From Fistularia commersonii (taxonomy: Eukaryota; Chordata; Actinopteri; Syngnathiformes; Fistulariidae), in assembly GCA_037954325.1 (NCBI GenBank), contig JBBMNZ010000003.1:8289965-8353964 (forward strand): a stretch of 64,000 nucleotides of DNA, in the 5' to 3' direction. Under the pieces are notes generated by a model. That model ran no database searches, was not told where the DNA came from, and worked only from the letters and a program-made list of their open reading frames with translations. This document shows positions 35,166 through 47,082 of the stretch, in pieces; within the stretch, counting starts at the first letter, position 1, and every line of letters starts with the position of its first letter. The position numbers and the translations under genes were made by a program.

Positions 35166-37119
35166 ACAATTAAGCATACATTTTTTTTTTTTTAATTTGA
35201 TGCAGATAAAGCCATGCTGCATGGGGAGATACAGTAGTCTAATTACTGGCAATCCAGTGTTATATGACCGATACGGTCAATATTCACGATTTATTCGCGA
35301 TGATGCCAGAGAGGGATGTCATCGTTCGTCCCCTCCCACTCACTTCCCCTTTATGACAAAGCGCCCCCTTTTAACAAGAAAGCGGGGAGGCATCCTCGTT
35401 TTTTTTGTTCCACGTTGGTAAATTCATTGACTCACTCACTTTCTCCCTCACACTATCAATTATATTAATAGAATTCCATCGTGGCAGTAATACAATTCCA
35501 TATATGCTTTTAATCCTCCCAAAATATGTCGACTGTCAAGCGGGACGTGATCGTACGTAATGAGTACGATCACAATAGTAAATCTGGGCATGGAAAGCAC
35601 ATTAAATAGCTGGGCGGATGACTGGCTATTGTAATTATACAGTATGTGTGCTCTTTATAAAGCATGCTCTAATTGGGGGCCTTGAGATTTCAACGGTACA
35701 AAGCATCGCAACCAGTGCTGAACCAAAGCCAAATATATGTATATATTTATATAATAGTTTTGGTGGACCACAATGCGAAAGCAAATTTAGAAAATCAAGG
35801 CAGAGTGGGATCTGTGTAAACAATGACCACTTTTACTTTCTGCAAGTGAAACCGAGGGATTTGAGCTTCCTTTTTCTTCCCCCCCAAATCTACTTATCTA
35901 TCCCTTCAAATCTAATTCTGCACTCTACTCCCTGGATTCCCGAGTCTTGCAACAAAAGAAATATTCAGTGCCATAGTGGGGCTGGTATCGATAATTTGAT
36001 TTCGCAGAACCCCTAGATGATGTAATAACGGCACTTAATATTGCAGTTATCTACTGGAAGTAGAAGAAAACGCCCTTAATCTGTGTGTGTGTGTGGGTGT
36101 GTGTGCATGTTTGTGTCAGTGCGTGTGTGTGTGTGCATTCATGCATGACCGCAAAGTGTTCCTGCAAAGGTGCTTACATCTACATTCTTGATCATTAGTC
36201 AGTGTTTCATTTTTAGAAATTAAAATGGCATAGGTGTTCATTTTTTGTTAAATGAAAGCCATTATTTTATTTAAATCATTAAAAGTCCCCCCTCTTCCCC
36301 CACTGACAGAGGGCAATAGATCAGGAGCAAGCTGCTACTGAAAAAAGTCTCATTAGCACCCAGAATTTACAGTAGAACTCCATCCATGGCAGTAGTCCAC
36401 ATGCATGTGAGCCTAAAAGAAAATCTCAAAGTACAATGTCATTTTAAAAAGAAAGAGGTTATAAGAAGGTGTTATTTTAGTCAGGCTGCACAAAACGACC
36501 CATTAAACTTTCATAATTTGAAAGTTTAACATTTCGAAAATCTCGGAGCAGCAAGAATATCTGATCGGCATCCAATTAGCCGAGGGCTAAAACTGGCATT
36601 TCTCGCATGCTCACTGGCCGGCCTTCACAAATTTAAGTATAAACATAGACTTCCATTAATTTTGCTTTTATGCATCACGTGCCAGGGAGCAGCTATTCCA
36701 AGAAGCGAGCGGAGGCCCCTGATCCTAGAGTTATAGATTCCATTTGGCATCCTGTGCTCAACCTTGGCGTCCGGCCATCCTTCAAATATGGTCGAACTGG
36801 CTAACTGGAGTTATCAACTGCTCTTGATATTTTTTTTCCCCGACAGCAATTGATCATTCCCTCAGTTCGATTCACTTTGCAATGCTAGTCTGAGCCGCAC
36901 TAATATTAGCCACATGACTGATTTTGCCATGAACATGTGTTCCTTCACATGACTGAGCGTCACTGATTGTCACTTCAGACATAACGTTGACTTTAGCCTT
37001 GCTTAGAATGCTATCGTAATACTGCGATATCTAAAGGCCTAAATCTGTCAGGAATCCACATCTGACATGGGTCATATCTTCAATCGCTGCTTTCAGACAG
37101 ACAAACTGTATGCATACAT
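35166..37119. other. Unique sequence, possible conserved noncoding DNA
   Basis: No gene was recognised. Degenerate GT repeats lie at 36083-36135. The segments 35470-35640 and 36480-36960 are repeat-free with balanced composition and several ATTA/TAATTA cores. The 132-codon frame at 35618-36016 has no domain. Confidence 0.4.
35547..35573. repeat. Perfect 10-bp inverted repeat, 7-base spacer
   Basis: GTGATCGTAC at 35547-35556 and GTACGATCAC at 35564-35573 are exact complements around GTAATGA. The unit is isolated, with no transposon hallmark nearby. It could be a dimeric protein-binding site or coincidence. Confidence 0.8.
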
Positions 37120-37216
<97 letters not shown>

Positions 37217-37328
37217 CATATATATATATACATACATACACACACATATATATATACATACACACATATATATATATATATACATACATGCATACATATA
37301 CACACACATATATATATATACACACACA
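37120..37328. repeat. Compound (CA)n(TA)n array
   Basis: About 19 CA units are followed by roughly 170 bases of TA, CATA and CA units. The several 78-191-codon frames across it encode Tyr-Ile or Thr-His repeats and are artefacts. Confidence 0.97.
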
Positions 37329-37334
37329 CCTTTT

Positions 37335-37485
37335 TTTTCTATATTTTACATTGCGGTTATATTATTTCTATTTTATTCTTTTTCTACTATTACCACTGTT
37401 TGCACTATTTATAAGGCTGCTGTGACAATGGAATTTCCCCGTCATGAAATGAATAAATTCTCCCTCTCTTATCTTATCTTATCCA
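37335..37485 (+). mobile_element. LINE 3' UTR fragment with (TCTTA)n tail
   Basis: ATTGCGGTTATATTATTTCT, then TTTGCACTATTTATAAGGCT, GACAATGGAATTTCCCCGTC, ATGAAATGAATAAATTCTCC and a TCTTATCTTATCTTATCC end match L2/Rex1-like fish LINE tails. Confidence 0.7.
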
Positions 37486-37489
37486 GCTT

Positions 37490-37939
37490 GAATTTCTTTC
37501 CAGGAACTACCCTCTTCCTCCAAGGGAACTTTTTTTTCATTTTGCATTTTATTCCCCGCACTGCAACATTGGCTACATCCGTCCTTATTTTTGGCCAAAA
37601 TGTTGATGTTCCAAGATTTTCTTCAGTTCATTTGTTGTTGATTCTGTCCATTTTTTTGGAGAAAAAAAAAACACCTAACCAGTGAACACAATAGTTTTTA
37701 TTTTATTATTTTTTTCAAATGGCACTTCACAATTATGTACCTAATTATTGGTAAGTTTTACTTATCACCAAGCGACTACACCATGAGTTCCTATGGAACT
37801 GTAGAAAGACTCAAAATAGGAGCTGAGATGGTTCTAGGAACTGAGATCCGAGCGCCTATGCTTTCCAAATGCATGAAAAACAGCCCAGTTCCTGAAAAGG
37901 TACCAGAAACTGCAAAAAGTCCTCCAGTGAGAAAGCAGC
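37490..37939 (+). repeat. Dispersed repeat of unknown family, copy B
   Basis: It is the partner of 4168-4800, with matching blocks TTTTTGGCCAAAATGTTGAT, ACCAGTGAACACAATAG, CCTGAAAAGGTACCAGAAAC and AAAAAGTCCTCCAGT in the same order. It begins immediately after a LINE tail, so it may have been the insertion target or a neighbour of that LINE. Confidence 0.55.
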
Positions 37940-38138
37940 TAATGTTAACACATCACTCATCTAACTATATTAGCCGATTCAAATATATATATATCCTATT
38001 CTGTGGTGAGGTTCTTTGTTTTGTTTTTGTCATCTACTTGCTGATATAGTGTTCCTCGTATCCATTGCCACTTTTATAAGAAGCAAATCTCGGGAGTGAG
38101 ATTGTTGGTCAATATCCCAATCAAACTCCCTTCTGTCT

Positions 38139-38141
<3 letters not shown>

Positions 38142-38177
<36 letters not shown>
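38142..38177. repeat. (TG)n microsatellite
   Basis: About 17 TG units. Confidence 0.95.
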
Positions 38178-38180
<3 letters not shown>

Positions 38181-39260
38181 CTTCCATGCAGAACAGAGAC
38201 AAGCATTCAATACAATAATCTCCACTGAAAACCAATTACGACCCTCATTAAAGGAGTCTGAATGACATTCGCTTCATTCTTTCCCTCGGTGGAATTGTCC
38301 CTTTCAGGTTTCCTCTGGGGTTTTTTTATTAAAATGAAACTAATTCCGACAGTCATCGCTGGATAGTCGCGTTTTATCTCCGTCCTCTTCATTTATCTTG
38401 AATGCCGGCTCTTGCCGCGCCGTTTCCTGAGCAACCACCCACATCCCCTGGGCAGGAAGTTATCAGGCGTCACGCTGAGGCCCGATCACAGTTACGCCAG
38501 CGTTCATACCTTCGCAACCGGTGCTAGGGGCTGCGACACACACTCATTTACAGCAGGAAGGATGGAGGAAGACAGATTCCCAGATGAAACACACCAGAAA
38601 AAAAAAAAAAAAAAAAAAAAATGAATAAGAAATCCCGCAAATCAGTGCTGCTGCATATGTCTTCACACTGGAATATTTTTCTTACAGAAAATATATATTC
38701 ACACCTCGGGACTTTTGAATAATATGAAGCGGCGAAGGAAAGGGTTCAGTTGAGCTGGATGAAACATAAGGGTGGAATACAGAGGCTACACGGAAACCAA
38801 AAACCTCCCTTTTCCCTCTCCCTGTCAAGTCGTAACTCTCGAAAGTGGAGCAGAAAACTTTGCACCACTTTATTTTACACTGATCAATATCGCACTCATT
38901 ACCGATAACAGATATACACGAGTGCATCGCTGTAGCCCCTTTTGTGTGGAAATCAATAGCTGGTTTTTGACTCCGTCCCAGCTCATCGGGGCCGGGGGAG
39001 GTTTACAGATTCCATCACCGGTGTACTCGAGATTCCCCCATTTGTGGAGCGAGAGAGAGGAATGACGGAAAATCATGGCAGAAGATGATTTTGGAGACAG
39101 GACTTGGAAATTACTGCAAGACCAGATACTCTGACAACTAAACAGCCTTCATCAAATGCATCAGTAACTTATCACTCAAACCGTACATAAATTAGTGCAA
39201 TCAACTTTGGAAAATGTTTCTCTGATGTGTCTTATTATTTGTTATTGTGGACTGCAGCAA
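38178..39260. other. Unique sequence
   Basis: No gene was recognised. A 24-base A tract lies at 38598-38621. Frames at 38772-39076 on both strands lack domains. Confidence 0.45.
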
Positions 39261-39270
39261 CCCCCCCCCC

Positions 39271-39301
<31 letters not shown>
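39261..39301. repeat. C10 run plus (AC)n microsatellite
   Basis: A run of C at 39261-39271 is joined to about 14 AC units. Confidence 0.95.
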
Positions 39302-40080
39302 TCGTGAAAAGCATCTGCATTAAAGTATTAATCATCAAATCAAAAGCCGATACAAAGCAGCTAAACAGAGATGCAATTATCAAACCTCCATGGGAGGGTG
39401 ACTGACGCCCACGGCGGGGCATCCCGACGTGAAAAAGACTTCTTTTAATTATTCCATTTTTCAAGCTGTTGAATTGAGCTTGATTCGCCTGCCTTTGTGA
39501 TGCTGTCTTTTCCATTTCCAGGTTTCATTTTTTTTTTTTTGGACTCATTTTGATTCACTGCATGAGGCCAATAGATCTCACTTTGAATACGTCTCCAAAT
39601 TGATTGAGTCTGTTCTGTAATTGTTAGTTTATTGCTATAATTATCCAGCATTGTGCACTTAACACACACATTTTATATGAATTTAGTGTAACATGTAGAT
39701 AATGGTTCGGACAAAGGCATTTACATTTGCTGCTCTCTGATTTTTTTTCATGCCCGAGTTGGTAAATAGTCAACATCGCATGACTCGGTTGACTTTTGTT
39801 GCCCGACGAGTCAAACGGCGTTTAGATTTGTGCTGGTTTCAATGCTATGTGGATAAAGACATGTGATATTTAACAGAGGCCTTCTACCCCCCTGCGAGAC
39901 TCACTAGAGCTGCGGGATAAAACAAAAGAGATTCATCCGATAGGGTCCTCAGGGGAAATAGTAATATTTGACCTGTTAGAGCGAACGATAAATGCCCAGC
40001 AATCCAGACAGCAGAGTCTTCCTAAAAAGAATTAATTTTGTATGTCCAAATCTGAAACGTGAAGAGAACTTTATACTTCA
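39302..40080. other. Unique AT-rich sequence
   Basis: No gene or repeat hallmark. T tract at 39528-39540. Confidence 0.45.
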
Positions 40081-40245
40081 TACTTGTTTAATGTTTACTG
40101 TGTCATGTAAGAGTGCACTTTAGTGTTAATTTGCACTCAATATTATTATTATTTTGTTCATTTCATGTCACCGTAGGATTGTGAGAAAAATCTCCTCTGT
40201 AGGTCCAGTACATACGGAGAAATAACTGACTTTTTTTTGACAAAA
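40081..40245 (+). mobile_element. LINE 3' UTR fragment, sibling of 31825-31990
   Basis: TTTCATGTCACCGTAGGATT, then GTGAGAAAAATCTCCTCTGT and TCCAGTACATACGGAGAAAT match the other copy with scattered substitutions. Non-coding. Confidence 0.65.
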
Positions 40246-40261
40246 GAATATAACTGTGTGG

Positions 40262-40600
40262 TGACTCGGTTTACGTGGTGCCGCAGCGGGTAGCTTTGCA
40301 ACAAGAAGGTCCCTGGTTGGATTCAAACAGCAGTTTTCCTGTGTTTCCTTGTTCTCCCCATGTCTGCATGGGTTTCCTCTGGGTTCTCTGGTTTCCTCCC
40401 ATGATCCAAAAACATGTGGGAGGCTCATTGGAGACCCTAAATTACACCTGTATGAATGAAAGACGCAGTAGCTGTATGTCTCTGTATTAGGCCCTGTGAT
40501 CGATCCAGGGAGAATACCGTATCTTGTGATGACAGCTGGAACAGCCACCACAATCCTGACAGTGGGGTAGTTGGTATTTAATGAATAAAGAACTAATAAA
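40262..40600 (+). mobile_element. DANA/Mermaid-like SINE, near full length
   Basis: Head: GTGGTGCCGCAGCGGGTAGC and AGGTCCCTGGTTGGATTCAA. Body: TTGTTCTCCCCATGTCTGCA, TGGGTTTCCTCTGGGTTCTC and CCAAAAACATGTGGGAGGCT. 3' part: GTGATCGATCCAGGGAGAAT, GTGATGACAGCTGGAACAGC and an AATGAATAAA-like end. It is the best head-to-tail copy in the window. Confidence 0.75.
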
Positions 40601-41754
40601 TTTGTTGGGAATCCGACAGTTTTAGCTTGTTTTGTGGAGGGGATAAAAAGGTTCTACAAACCCTTTCTGAAGACTCAAACACAAAGGCTGAAATATTTGG
40701 ATTCAACCCTTTAACCCGCTAGCCACCCAACACACGCACAAAAAGAAAAATCATTGATTGGACATCAGATAGACGAGCAGGTGTTTTTCAGAAATCCCCA
40801 GTTGAAAAAGAAGCAATGAGCTCATGACGCAAGACTGAATCACTCGGATTAAAAGACTGGCTTTTGGAGAAATTCTTTCGAAAATAAAAAATCTCAAGCC
40901 TGATCAAAATGTCAGACGCGTTCTTTAAAGACCGAGACGATGGAGTAGCTCTTAACGCCTCACAAAAATTGGTTGGAAGGATGCGAAAATCACACAAAAG
41001 GAACAGAAATAAAAAGTCGGCGTAAAGAAGGATGACATTGTGGAACATTTATTCCATTCCAACAATCGTTTTCTTGGCTATGTATTATATCCACCAGACA
41101 TCTGCTGCGCACCTGGGAGTTGAATAAAAACCAACAAACCAGGCTGTGTTGCAGGTTCATATTGTCTCCGGGGAAGCTTCATTAAGTCGATGTGGCGGAT
41201 GATCGTGTCGGAAAATTCTCTAGTCACATCACTTATTCAAATTATTCGGTATCAGCTCTTTCCCCACGATAACACGACTTGCCAAACGCTCTCTTTATCG
41301 AGGAAATTATGCACAGCGTATTTGTCTATGAAATGCACAATGCCCGTGTAGCAGAACCACTTGGCAGCTAGAGACCTTCAACCTACTGTTATGTGGTTTA
41401 TATTTAGCTATTGATATCAGTTTCTTTGACTACAGCTAATTTATTAGCCACTGCCGAGGTATTGTGTAAGAATGCCGATGCTGTATTATACAATTTAGTC
41501 TACTGGGACTAAATGTATAACTGGGGCAACAGCCATCCCATCTAAAAGCATGAATGCAAACCGCAGCGGAGATCCTGATCTTCAACCAGGCACAGAGGTC
41601 AGTTTTTCATGTTGCGAAGCCGCTCACGTCTCTCTGCACACCGGGGGGTCTACTGATCCCCGGGGTCTTTTTAATGCACATTCGTTTCACAACGCTATCT
41701 TCATTGGAAATTATCCACAGTTGGGAAGCAGAGAGCGAGCGGCTGCACGACTCT
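40601..41754. other. Unique sequence
   Basis: No gene was recognised. Frames at 40788-41048 (minus) and 41550-41954 (plus, 134 codons) show no domain. The 3' part of the latter overlaps a SINE fragment. Confidence 0.45.
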
Positions 41755-41885
41755 CCTGTGATCAACCGGCGACTGGTCCTGGACAAACCCCACCCCTTTC
41801 TCATTGTCTGTTTGGGATTGGCTTCAGCAGCCCCAAGGACTCTCCGCACAGGATAAGCTATTTACACAATCAATGTATACATGAA
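41755..41885 (+). mobile_element. DANA/Mermaid-like SINE 3' fragment
   Basis: CGGCGACTGGTCCTGGACAA, then CTCATTGTCTGTTTGGGATT, GGCTTCAGCAGCCCCAAGGA and CACAGGATAAGCTATTTACA reproduce the 3' half of the SINE. Confidence 0.6.
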
Positions 41886-42361
41886 GTGCCGTGCCTCAGA
41901 GTTGGTTTAAAACATGTCTTCATGAATCAGAATCACAATCCTTTGAATTTGTGACCCATTTGCAATGTTTTTTTTTTGTTTTTGTTTTTTTTCCTGAAGA
42001 GCAATCCAAGCACTATTATTGAGCAATACCAATAATCAACCAATAATCAATGAGGTTAGGTTTTGTGATTAAATGAGATGTACTTTGAAATTGTTTGTCA
42101 GTAACAGCATAAGATACCAGAAACAGTCGATGACACGCTAATAATATTTTTTTTTTTTTAAATCTGGGGGTACAAAAAGTATAAAGCATATTTACATACT
42201 GTAAATATTTACCTCATATACAGCAGGAAATAAAAGCAATGTGCAAAAAAAGTGGGCAGGATGCATTTTGTGCTCTGCTTCAGCATACAGATAAACATCG
42301 CTCAAATGCTAATAAATTTCCCTCATCCATTAGGAATACAACTTCTCTTTTCCCCTCCAGT
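41886..42361. other. Unique sequence
   Basis: No gene was recognised. T tracts lie at 41967-41993 and 42149-42160. Confidence 0.4.
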
Positions 42362-42665
42362 AATGCATTCATTGATTCACCATCTATACCGCTTATCCTG
42401 CACTCAGGGTCATGAGATGCTGCAGCCTTTCCCCGCTGTCATTGGTTCAGAGGCGGGGCTCCCCCTGGACAAGTCGCCAAATGGCACACTGGGACCCATA
42501 TAGAGACATACATCCATTAACTCTCTCATTCGCACAATTGAAGATCTCCTTGTTTTTGGAGTATGGACACCCCACACAGAAAGCCCCCCCCTCCCCCCGG
42601 TCTGAATTGACCCAAGGACCTTCTTGCAATAAGGCTGAAGTGCAAAGCACCGCGCCATCCTGCTG
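42362..42665 (-). mobile_element. DANA/Mermaid-like SINE, near full length
   Basis: Minus-strand order: GGCAGCAGGATGGCGCGGTG, TTGCAAGAAGGTCCTTGGGT, an internal deletion plus C-rich run at about 42582-42598, ATATGGGTCCCAGTGTGCC, CCTCTGAACCAATGACAGCG and CAGGATAAGCGGTATAGATG followed by an AATGAATG-type tail. Confidence 0.7.
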
Positions 42666-43774
42666 CCTCTTCCAGGTTATATCAGCTATAACTAGCATCA
42701 TGTTTTTTTTTGCCTGTCCCATGACAGCATTGTACCAATTCTGGAGACGTCTCACTTGTGAAGACAAGGAAATAGTTACTCAAAGTCTTCAACAAGAACA
42801 TTCATCTCATTTGAGCTACAGCTAAATCACCCACGTCATCGGCCAGTGAGAGTACCGTCAGAATAACGCTGCGCCGAGACAACAGTGGTGGGGCACAGAT
42901 GTTTTGTTGACCTACCGAAAACAAATTGTAGGAGAGCGCTTTGGACACGGCACTGTATTATCCAGGGGGCCTTGGAAATGCCCGTCGGTCAGTGAGGAGT
43001 CAGAGGGCATACAGCAAAAGAAACTTCCCATTTTGTTTTTTTTGGTAAAAGAAACCCACACCTGCATGTTGTATAAAAAAATGCAAGAAATATGTTAACT
43101 CTAGTGAACATGTTTGAAGGAATTAAGGAAATTTGATGAATAGTAAGACTGGGTGGACACTAATGTACTTTCATACGCCAGGGAGCCGTCTTTGCTTTTG
43201 TCTTCAGGTGTGAGGGCGATGAAATGAAGAAGTGCAGCAGCCATTTTTACATGAAATAACTGTAATTTCAGTGCAAATATTCCATTTTCGCTGTCAACAT
43301 GTCGGAATATTGAGTAGGCAATACAGTGCTTCCAACCCTTCCGGTAGAACTGAAGAATAACTGCTCATTGAGCAGTTTTAAGCACACGTAATCCAGGAAA
43401 GCCCTGAGGTGATAGCATTAGAGCGGAGGATGATACAGACTCCCAATGCAGAGCACACTGAGGAAAACACGCAGACGGTGAAATGCATTTTATATGACAG
43501 TTAAGCAGAATTATTATCGTTCTGAACGTTTTCTTCATGCATTAAGTCCAAAATGTTTGACATTTTTATAGATATTGTTATACTGTAATCCCTTTGTCTG
43601 GAAGAGCATGAAGAAAAAGCCCTGGGTCAACACTCACGCCCTTTTCCCTCAACATAAAATGAAATGTTAAACAAATTACACAGACCTGAATTGTATTTTG
43701 ATCATTTTTTTTAAATAGGACCCACTAATTCTATTCCAGGGCCAAATTAAAATAGAATCGTGATGTTCTATGTT
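42666..43774. other. Unique sequence
   Basis: No gene or repeat hallmark was recognised. Confidence 0.4.
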
Positions 43775-44044
43775 GTGATAGGCGATGAAGTGATGGGCAG
43801 ATTTACTATACAGGATAGGAAAGCAGAGGGGCAGATGGTGGTAGATTTTGCAAAAAGGATGGAAATGGCTGCAGTGAACACTTTTTCCCCGAAAAGAAAG
43901 GGACATTGGGTAACTTATAAGACCGGAGGTCAGAGCACGCTGGTAGACTACATCTTGTATAGACGAGGTAACCTGAAAGAGATCAGTGATTGTAAAGTAG
44001 TTGTAGGTGAGAGTGTAGCCGGACAGCATAGGATGGTGGTTTGA
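43760..44044 (+). pseudogene. RTE endonuclease C-terminal fragment
   Basis: The frame carries DRKAEGQMVVDFAKRMEMAA, VNTFSPKRKGHWVTYKTGG and STLVDYILYRR, followed by GESVAGQHRMVV. This is the C-terminal half of the exonuclease-endonuclease-phosphatase fold of RTE LINEs, including the Asp-Tyr-Ile and terminal His region. The N-terminal catalytic residues are missing. The frame ends at a TGA where the family reads on. The first few codons (before about 43775) do not look like the family. Confidence 0.75.
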
Positions 44045-45990
44045 TGGATGACTCTGGTGACAAGAAAGATCAAGAGGACAAAGGCAGAGCAGAGGACAAA
44101 GTGGTGGAAGCTGAACAGGGAGAAATGTTGGATGGTTTTCAGGGAGGAGTCGCGAAAGGCTGTGTGTGGTCAGGGAGAGCTTCCAGATGATTGGACAACT
44201 ACGGTTAGTGCTATCAGGGAGACAGGTAGGAGATCACTTGGTGTATCGTCTGGAAGGGAAGTAGATAAGGAGACTTGGTGATGGAATGAGGAAGTGCAGG
44301 AGAAGCAGTTAGGAAAGAAGAGGTGGGACATTGAGAGGACGGAAGAGAACAGACAGGAGTACAGGGAGATACAACATAAGGTTAAGATAGAAGTATCAAA
44401 GGCAAAACAAAGGGCGCACCATGACTTGTATGCTCAGTTGGACAGTAAAAAGGGAGATAATGATCTATACAGGTTGGCATATCAAAGACATAAAGATGGA
44501 AAGGATGTACAATAGGTCCGGGTGATCAAGGATAGAGACGGAAATGTACTGACAGACGCTAGAAGGGTGATGGGAAGATGAAAACAGTTCATTGTGGAGC
44601 TGATGAATGAGGAAAATGAAAGGGAGGCAAGGGTAGAAGAGGTGACTATTGTAGACCACAAGGTAGTAGAGATTAGTAAAAGTGAAGTGAGGAAGGCATT
44701 GAAGAGGATGAAGAACGGAAAGGCAGTTGGTCCTGATGATATACCTGTAGAGGTTTGGCAGTGTCAAGGAGAGGCAGCGGAAGAGTTTCTGATTAGATAA
44801 TTCAACAGGATCTTAGAGAGTGAGGAATCCTGAAGAATGGAGACAACTTGTGACGTGCCTATTTTTAAGAATAAGAGGAATGTGCAGAATTGTGGCAACT
44901 ACAGAGGGATAAAGTTGATGAGCCTTTCAATGAAGTTATGGAAAAGAGTAGTGGAAACTAGAATGAGAGCAGAAGTCATCATTTGTGAACAGCAGTATGG
45001 CTTCATGCCTAGAATGAGTACTACAGATGCAGTATTTGATTTGAGAATGCTAATAGGGAAGTACAGAGAAGGCCAGAGTGAGCTACATTGTGTTTTTGTA
45101 GACCAAGAAAAGCATATGACAGGGTGCCAAGAGAGGAACTCTGGTATTGTATGAGGAAGTCTGGAGTGGCAGAGAAGTATGTTAGACTGGTACAGGACAT
45201 GTATGCTGGCTGTAAGTCAGTGATGAGGTGGGCTGTAGGGGTAACAGAGAAGTACAAGGTGGAGGCGGGACTCCATCAGGGATCAGTTCTGTGCCCCTCC
45301 TTGTTCACAGTGGTGATGGATAGGCTGACAGATGAGGTAAGACAGGAATCTCCATGGACCATGATGTTTGCAGATGACATTGTGATATGTGGTGAGAGCA
45401 GAGAACAGGTTGAGGAAAATCTAGAGAGGGGGAGGTATGCGCTGGAAAGGAGAGGAATGAAGGTTAGTCACAGCAAGACAGAGTGTGTGTGAATGAGAGG
45501 AACCCAGGTGGAACGGTGAGGCTACAGGGAGTGGAGATATAGAAGTTGGAGGATTTCAGGTACTTGGGCTAGAAACAGTTACAATGACGAAAAGACCGGA
45601 GGCAGAGCTAGAGGTCGCAGAGATGAAGATGCTGAGGTTCTCTCTGGGTGTGACCAGGATGGACAGGATCAGGAATGAGTCTATTGGAGGAACAGCATAT
45701 GTTAGATGTTTTGGAGAGAAGGTCAGAGAAGCCAGACTGAGACGGTTGGGTCATGTACAGAGGAGGGATTGTGAATATATTGGTAGACGGATGCTGGAAT
45801 TGGAGCTGCCAGGCAGGAGGTCTAGAGGAAAACCAAAGAGAAAATTTAAGGCCCTAGTGAGAGAGGATGTGAAGGTAGTTGGTATGAGAGAGGAAGATTC
45901 AGAGAATAGGGTTGGATGGAGAAGGTTGATTTGCTGTGGCGACCCACGAAGGGAAAAGCCGAAAGGAGAAGGAAGAATATGGAATATGCA
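43775..45990 (+). mobile_element. RTE-clade LINE, 5'-truncated and decayed
   Basis: This is the largest element in the window. It contains, in order, the C-terminal part of an AP-type endonuclease, a linker, a reverse transcriptase and the C-terminal domain. It ends at the RTE tail GCTGTGGCGACCCACGAAGG and AAAAGCCGAAAGGAGAAGG. In the ancestral frame I count stops at 44042, 44279, 44513, 44579, 44798, 44831 and 45490, a frameshift at about 45105-45115, and a deletion or frameshift between 45493 and 45584. The start near 43775 falls inside the endonuclease, typical of incomplete reverse transcription. It is dead and cannot supply enzyme. Tail relatives are at 27440 and 29440. Confidence 0.85.
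44837..45492 (+). pseudogene. RTE reverse transcriptase remnant
   Basis: GNYRGIKLMSLSMKLWKRVV (from 44894), QQYGFMPRMSTTDAVFDLRM and ELHCVFVDQEK mark the fingers and first palm motif. Then comes a one-base frameshift, after which AYDRVPREELWYCMRKSGV continues in another frame. GLHQGSVLCPSLFTVVMDRL and the catalytic FADD box at 45367-45378 follow, then ERRGMKVSHSKTECV before a TGA at 45490. Motif content is near complete but the frame is broken. The upstream fragment 44594-44800 (MKNGKAVGPDDIPVEVW) belongs to the same protein. Confidence 0.85.
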
Positions 45991-45997
45991 CATATAA
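45584..45997 (+). pseudogene. RTE ORF2 C-terminal domain remnant
   Basis: The 137-codon frame contains AEMKMLRFSLGVTRMDRIRN, EARLRRLGHVQRRDCEYIGR and ELPGRRSRGKPKRKFKALV, ending GWRRLICCGDPRREKPK. This is the conserved Arg-rich C-terminal region of RTE proteins (LRxxGHVxRR...GxPKRRF...). The final codons run into the 3' tail GTGGCGACCC. Confidence 0.8.
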
Positions 45998-46219
45998 ATC
46001 TTTTTGTCTGTGTTTCTGCATTATGAAAGCATACTTTCTCCTGATTTCGATTTGTGACTTATTGAATGTGAAACATCAGGTGTTTGCCCTCCTTTTTATT
46101 ACAGCGGAAGTTAATGACTTTTGTCTAAATGTAAGAAAATGATTTCCATTAAAAAAAAAAGATTGAAAAAAATTAATTCAAAAAAAATATATCTCTTTCT
46201 ACTCTTCCATTAAAAAAGT

Positions 46220-46535
46220 AATTTATTCATTAATTATCTACTCTGCCTATCTTGCAGAGAGGGTCACCGGAGCCAATCCCAGCTGACACTGGGTGAGAGG
46301 CAGACCTGAACCTGGGCTGGTTACCTGTCAATCACAGAACCCTCATAGAAAGACATTTGCAGTTATGGAATATTTCGAGACCTTGATTATTTCCTGTACG
46401 GTTTGAAACCTAAGAAGGAAGCAAAACAACCCAGAGACAAGCCACGTCGGGGCCGTGCAAACAGAAAAGCCCCGCGTCCGCCAAAGGAATTCAACCAGGA
46501 ACCATGAGGTGAGAGAGCAGACCTCTGCACCACCC
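46220..46535 (-). mobile_element. DANA/Mermaid-like SINE with internal foreign segment
   Basis: Minus strand: head with GAGGTCTGCTCTCTCACCTC and GGTTCCTGGTTGAATTCC, body GGGGCTTTTCTGTTTGCACG, then an unrelated stretch (about 46370-46430), then the 3' part CCAGTGTCAGCTGGGATTGG and GATAGGCAGAGTAGATAATT with an AATGAATAAA-like tail. Confidence 0.6.
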
Positions 46536-46990
46536 GGCCGCAAACGTTTCCCTCAGTTAATCATTTTCACCAGGAAGCATTTTCTTCCACCCGAACCACA
46601 TCCTTCACTGTCTGCGTTACCTTCACCCACGGTGAACAGCCATCATTCTAAAAGCGGTTGCCAGGTGTCACCTTCAACTTCTCAAACTCTCTGTTGCACA
46701 AACAAGCTGCGACGGTACATTCTGGAAACTTAGAGGAGAAAAGTTTGATGCGCAGCAAGAAGTAAATCTAGTCAGTAGTTCAGCAGTTCTGCTGGTCATA
46801 TTTTGATTGTGGGGAAAAAAAAAAAAAAGTTGACATTTATACAAAATGTGGCTGATGGAGGTAAGCAATGACTGGCTGGACAATAAAACATTACAAACAA
46901 TCCCAAGTGAGGAGGCCAATGTCTTTATAGTGATAAAAGTGATAATCCACAGGAGTGCTGTCCATGAGGGAGTGCAAAATTTATTTACTC
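46536..46990. other. Spacer with poly-A tract
   Basis: No gene was recognised. A tract at 46815-46828. Confidence 0.4.
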
Positions 46991-47042
46991 GTTTATATAT
47001 ATATACACACAGTTTATATATATATACACACAGTCCTGTGTG

Positions 47043-47080
<38 letters not shown>
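46991..47080. repeat. Duplicated 21-mer and TA array
   Basis: GTTTATATATATATACACAC plus A occurs twice in tandem (46991-47011 and 47012-47032). CAGTCCTGTG follows at 47031-47040, and then TG and TA repeats to 47079. Confidence 0.85.

Positions 47081-47082
<2 letters not shown>

Noticed and set aside
37031..37685. Several 78-191-codon frames of Tyr-Ile or Thr-His repeats
   Set aside because: Direct translations of the CA/TA array.
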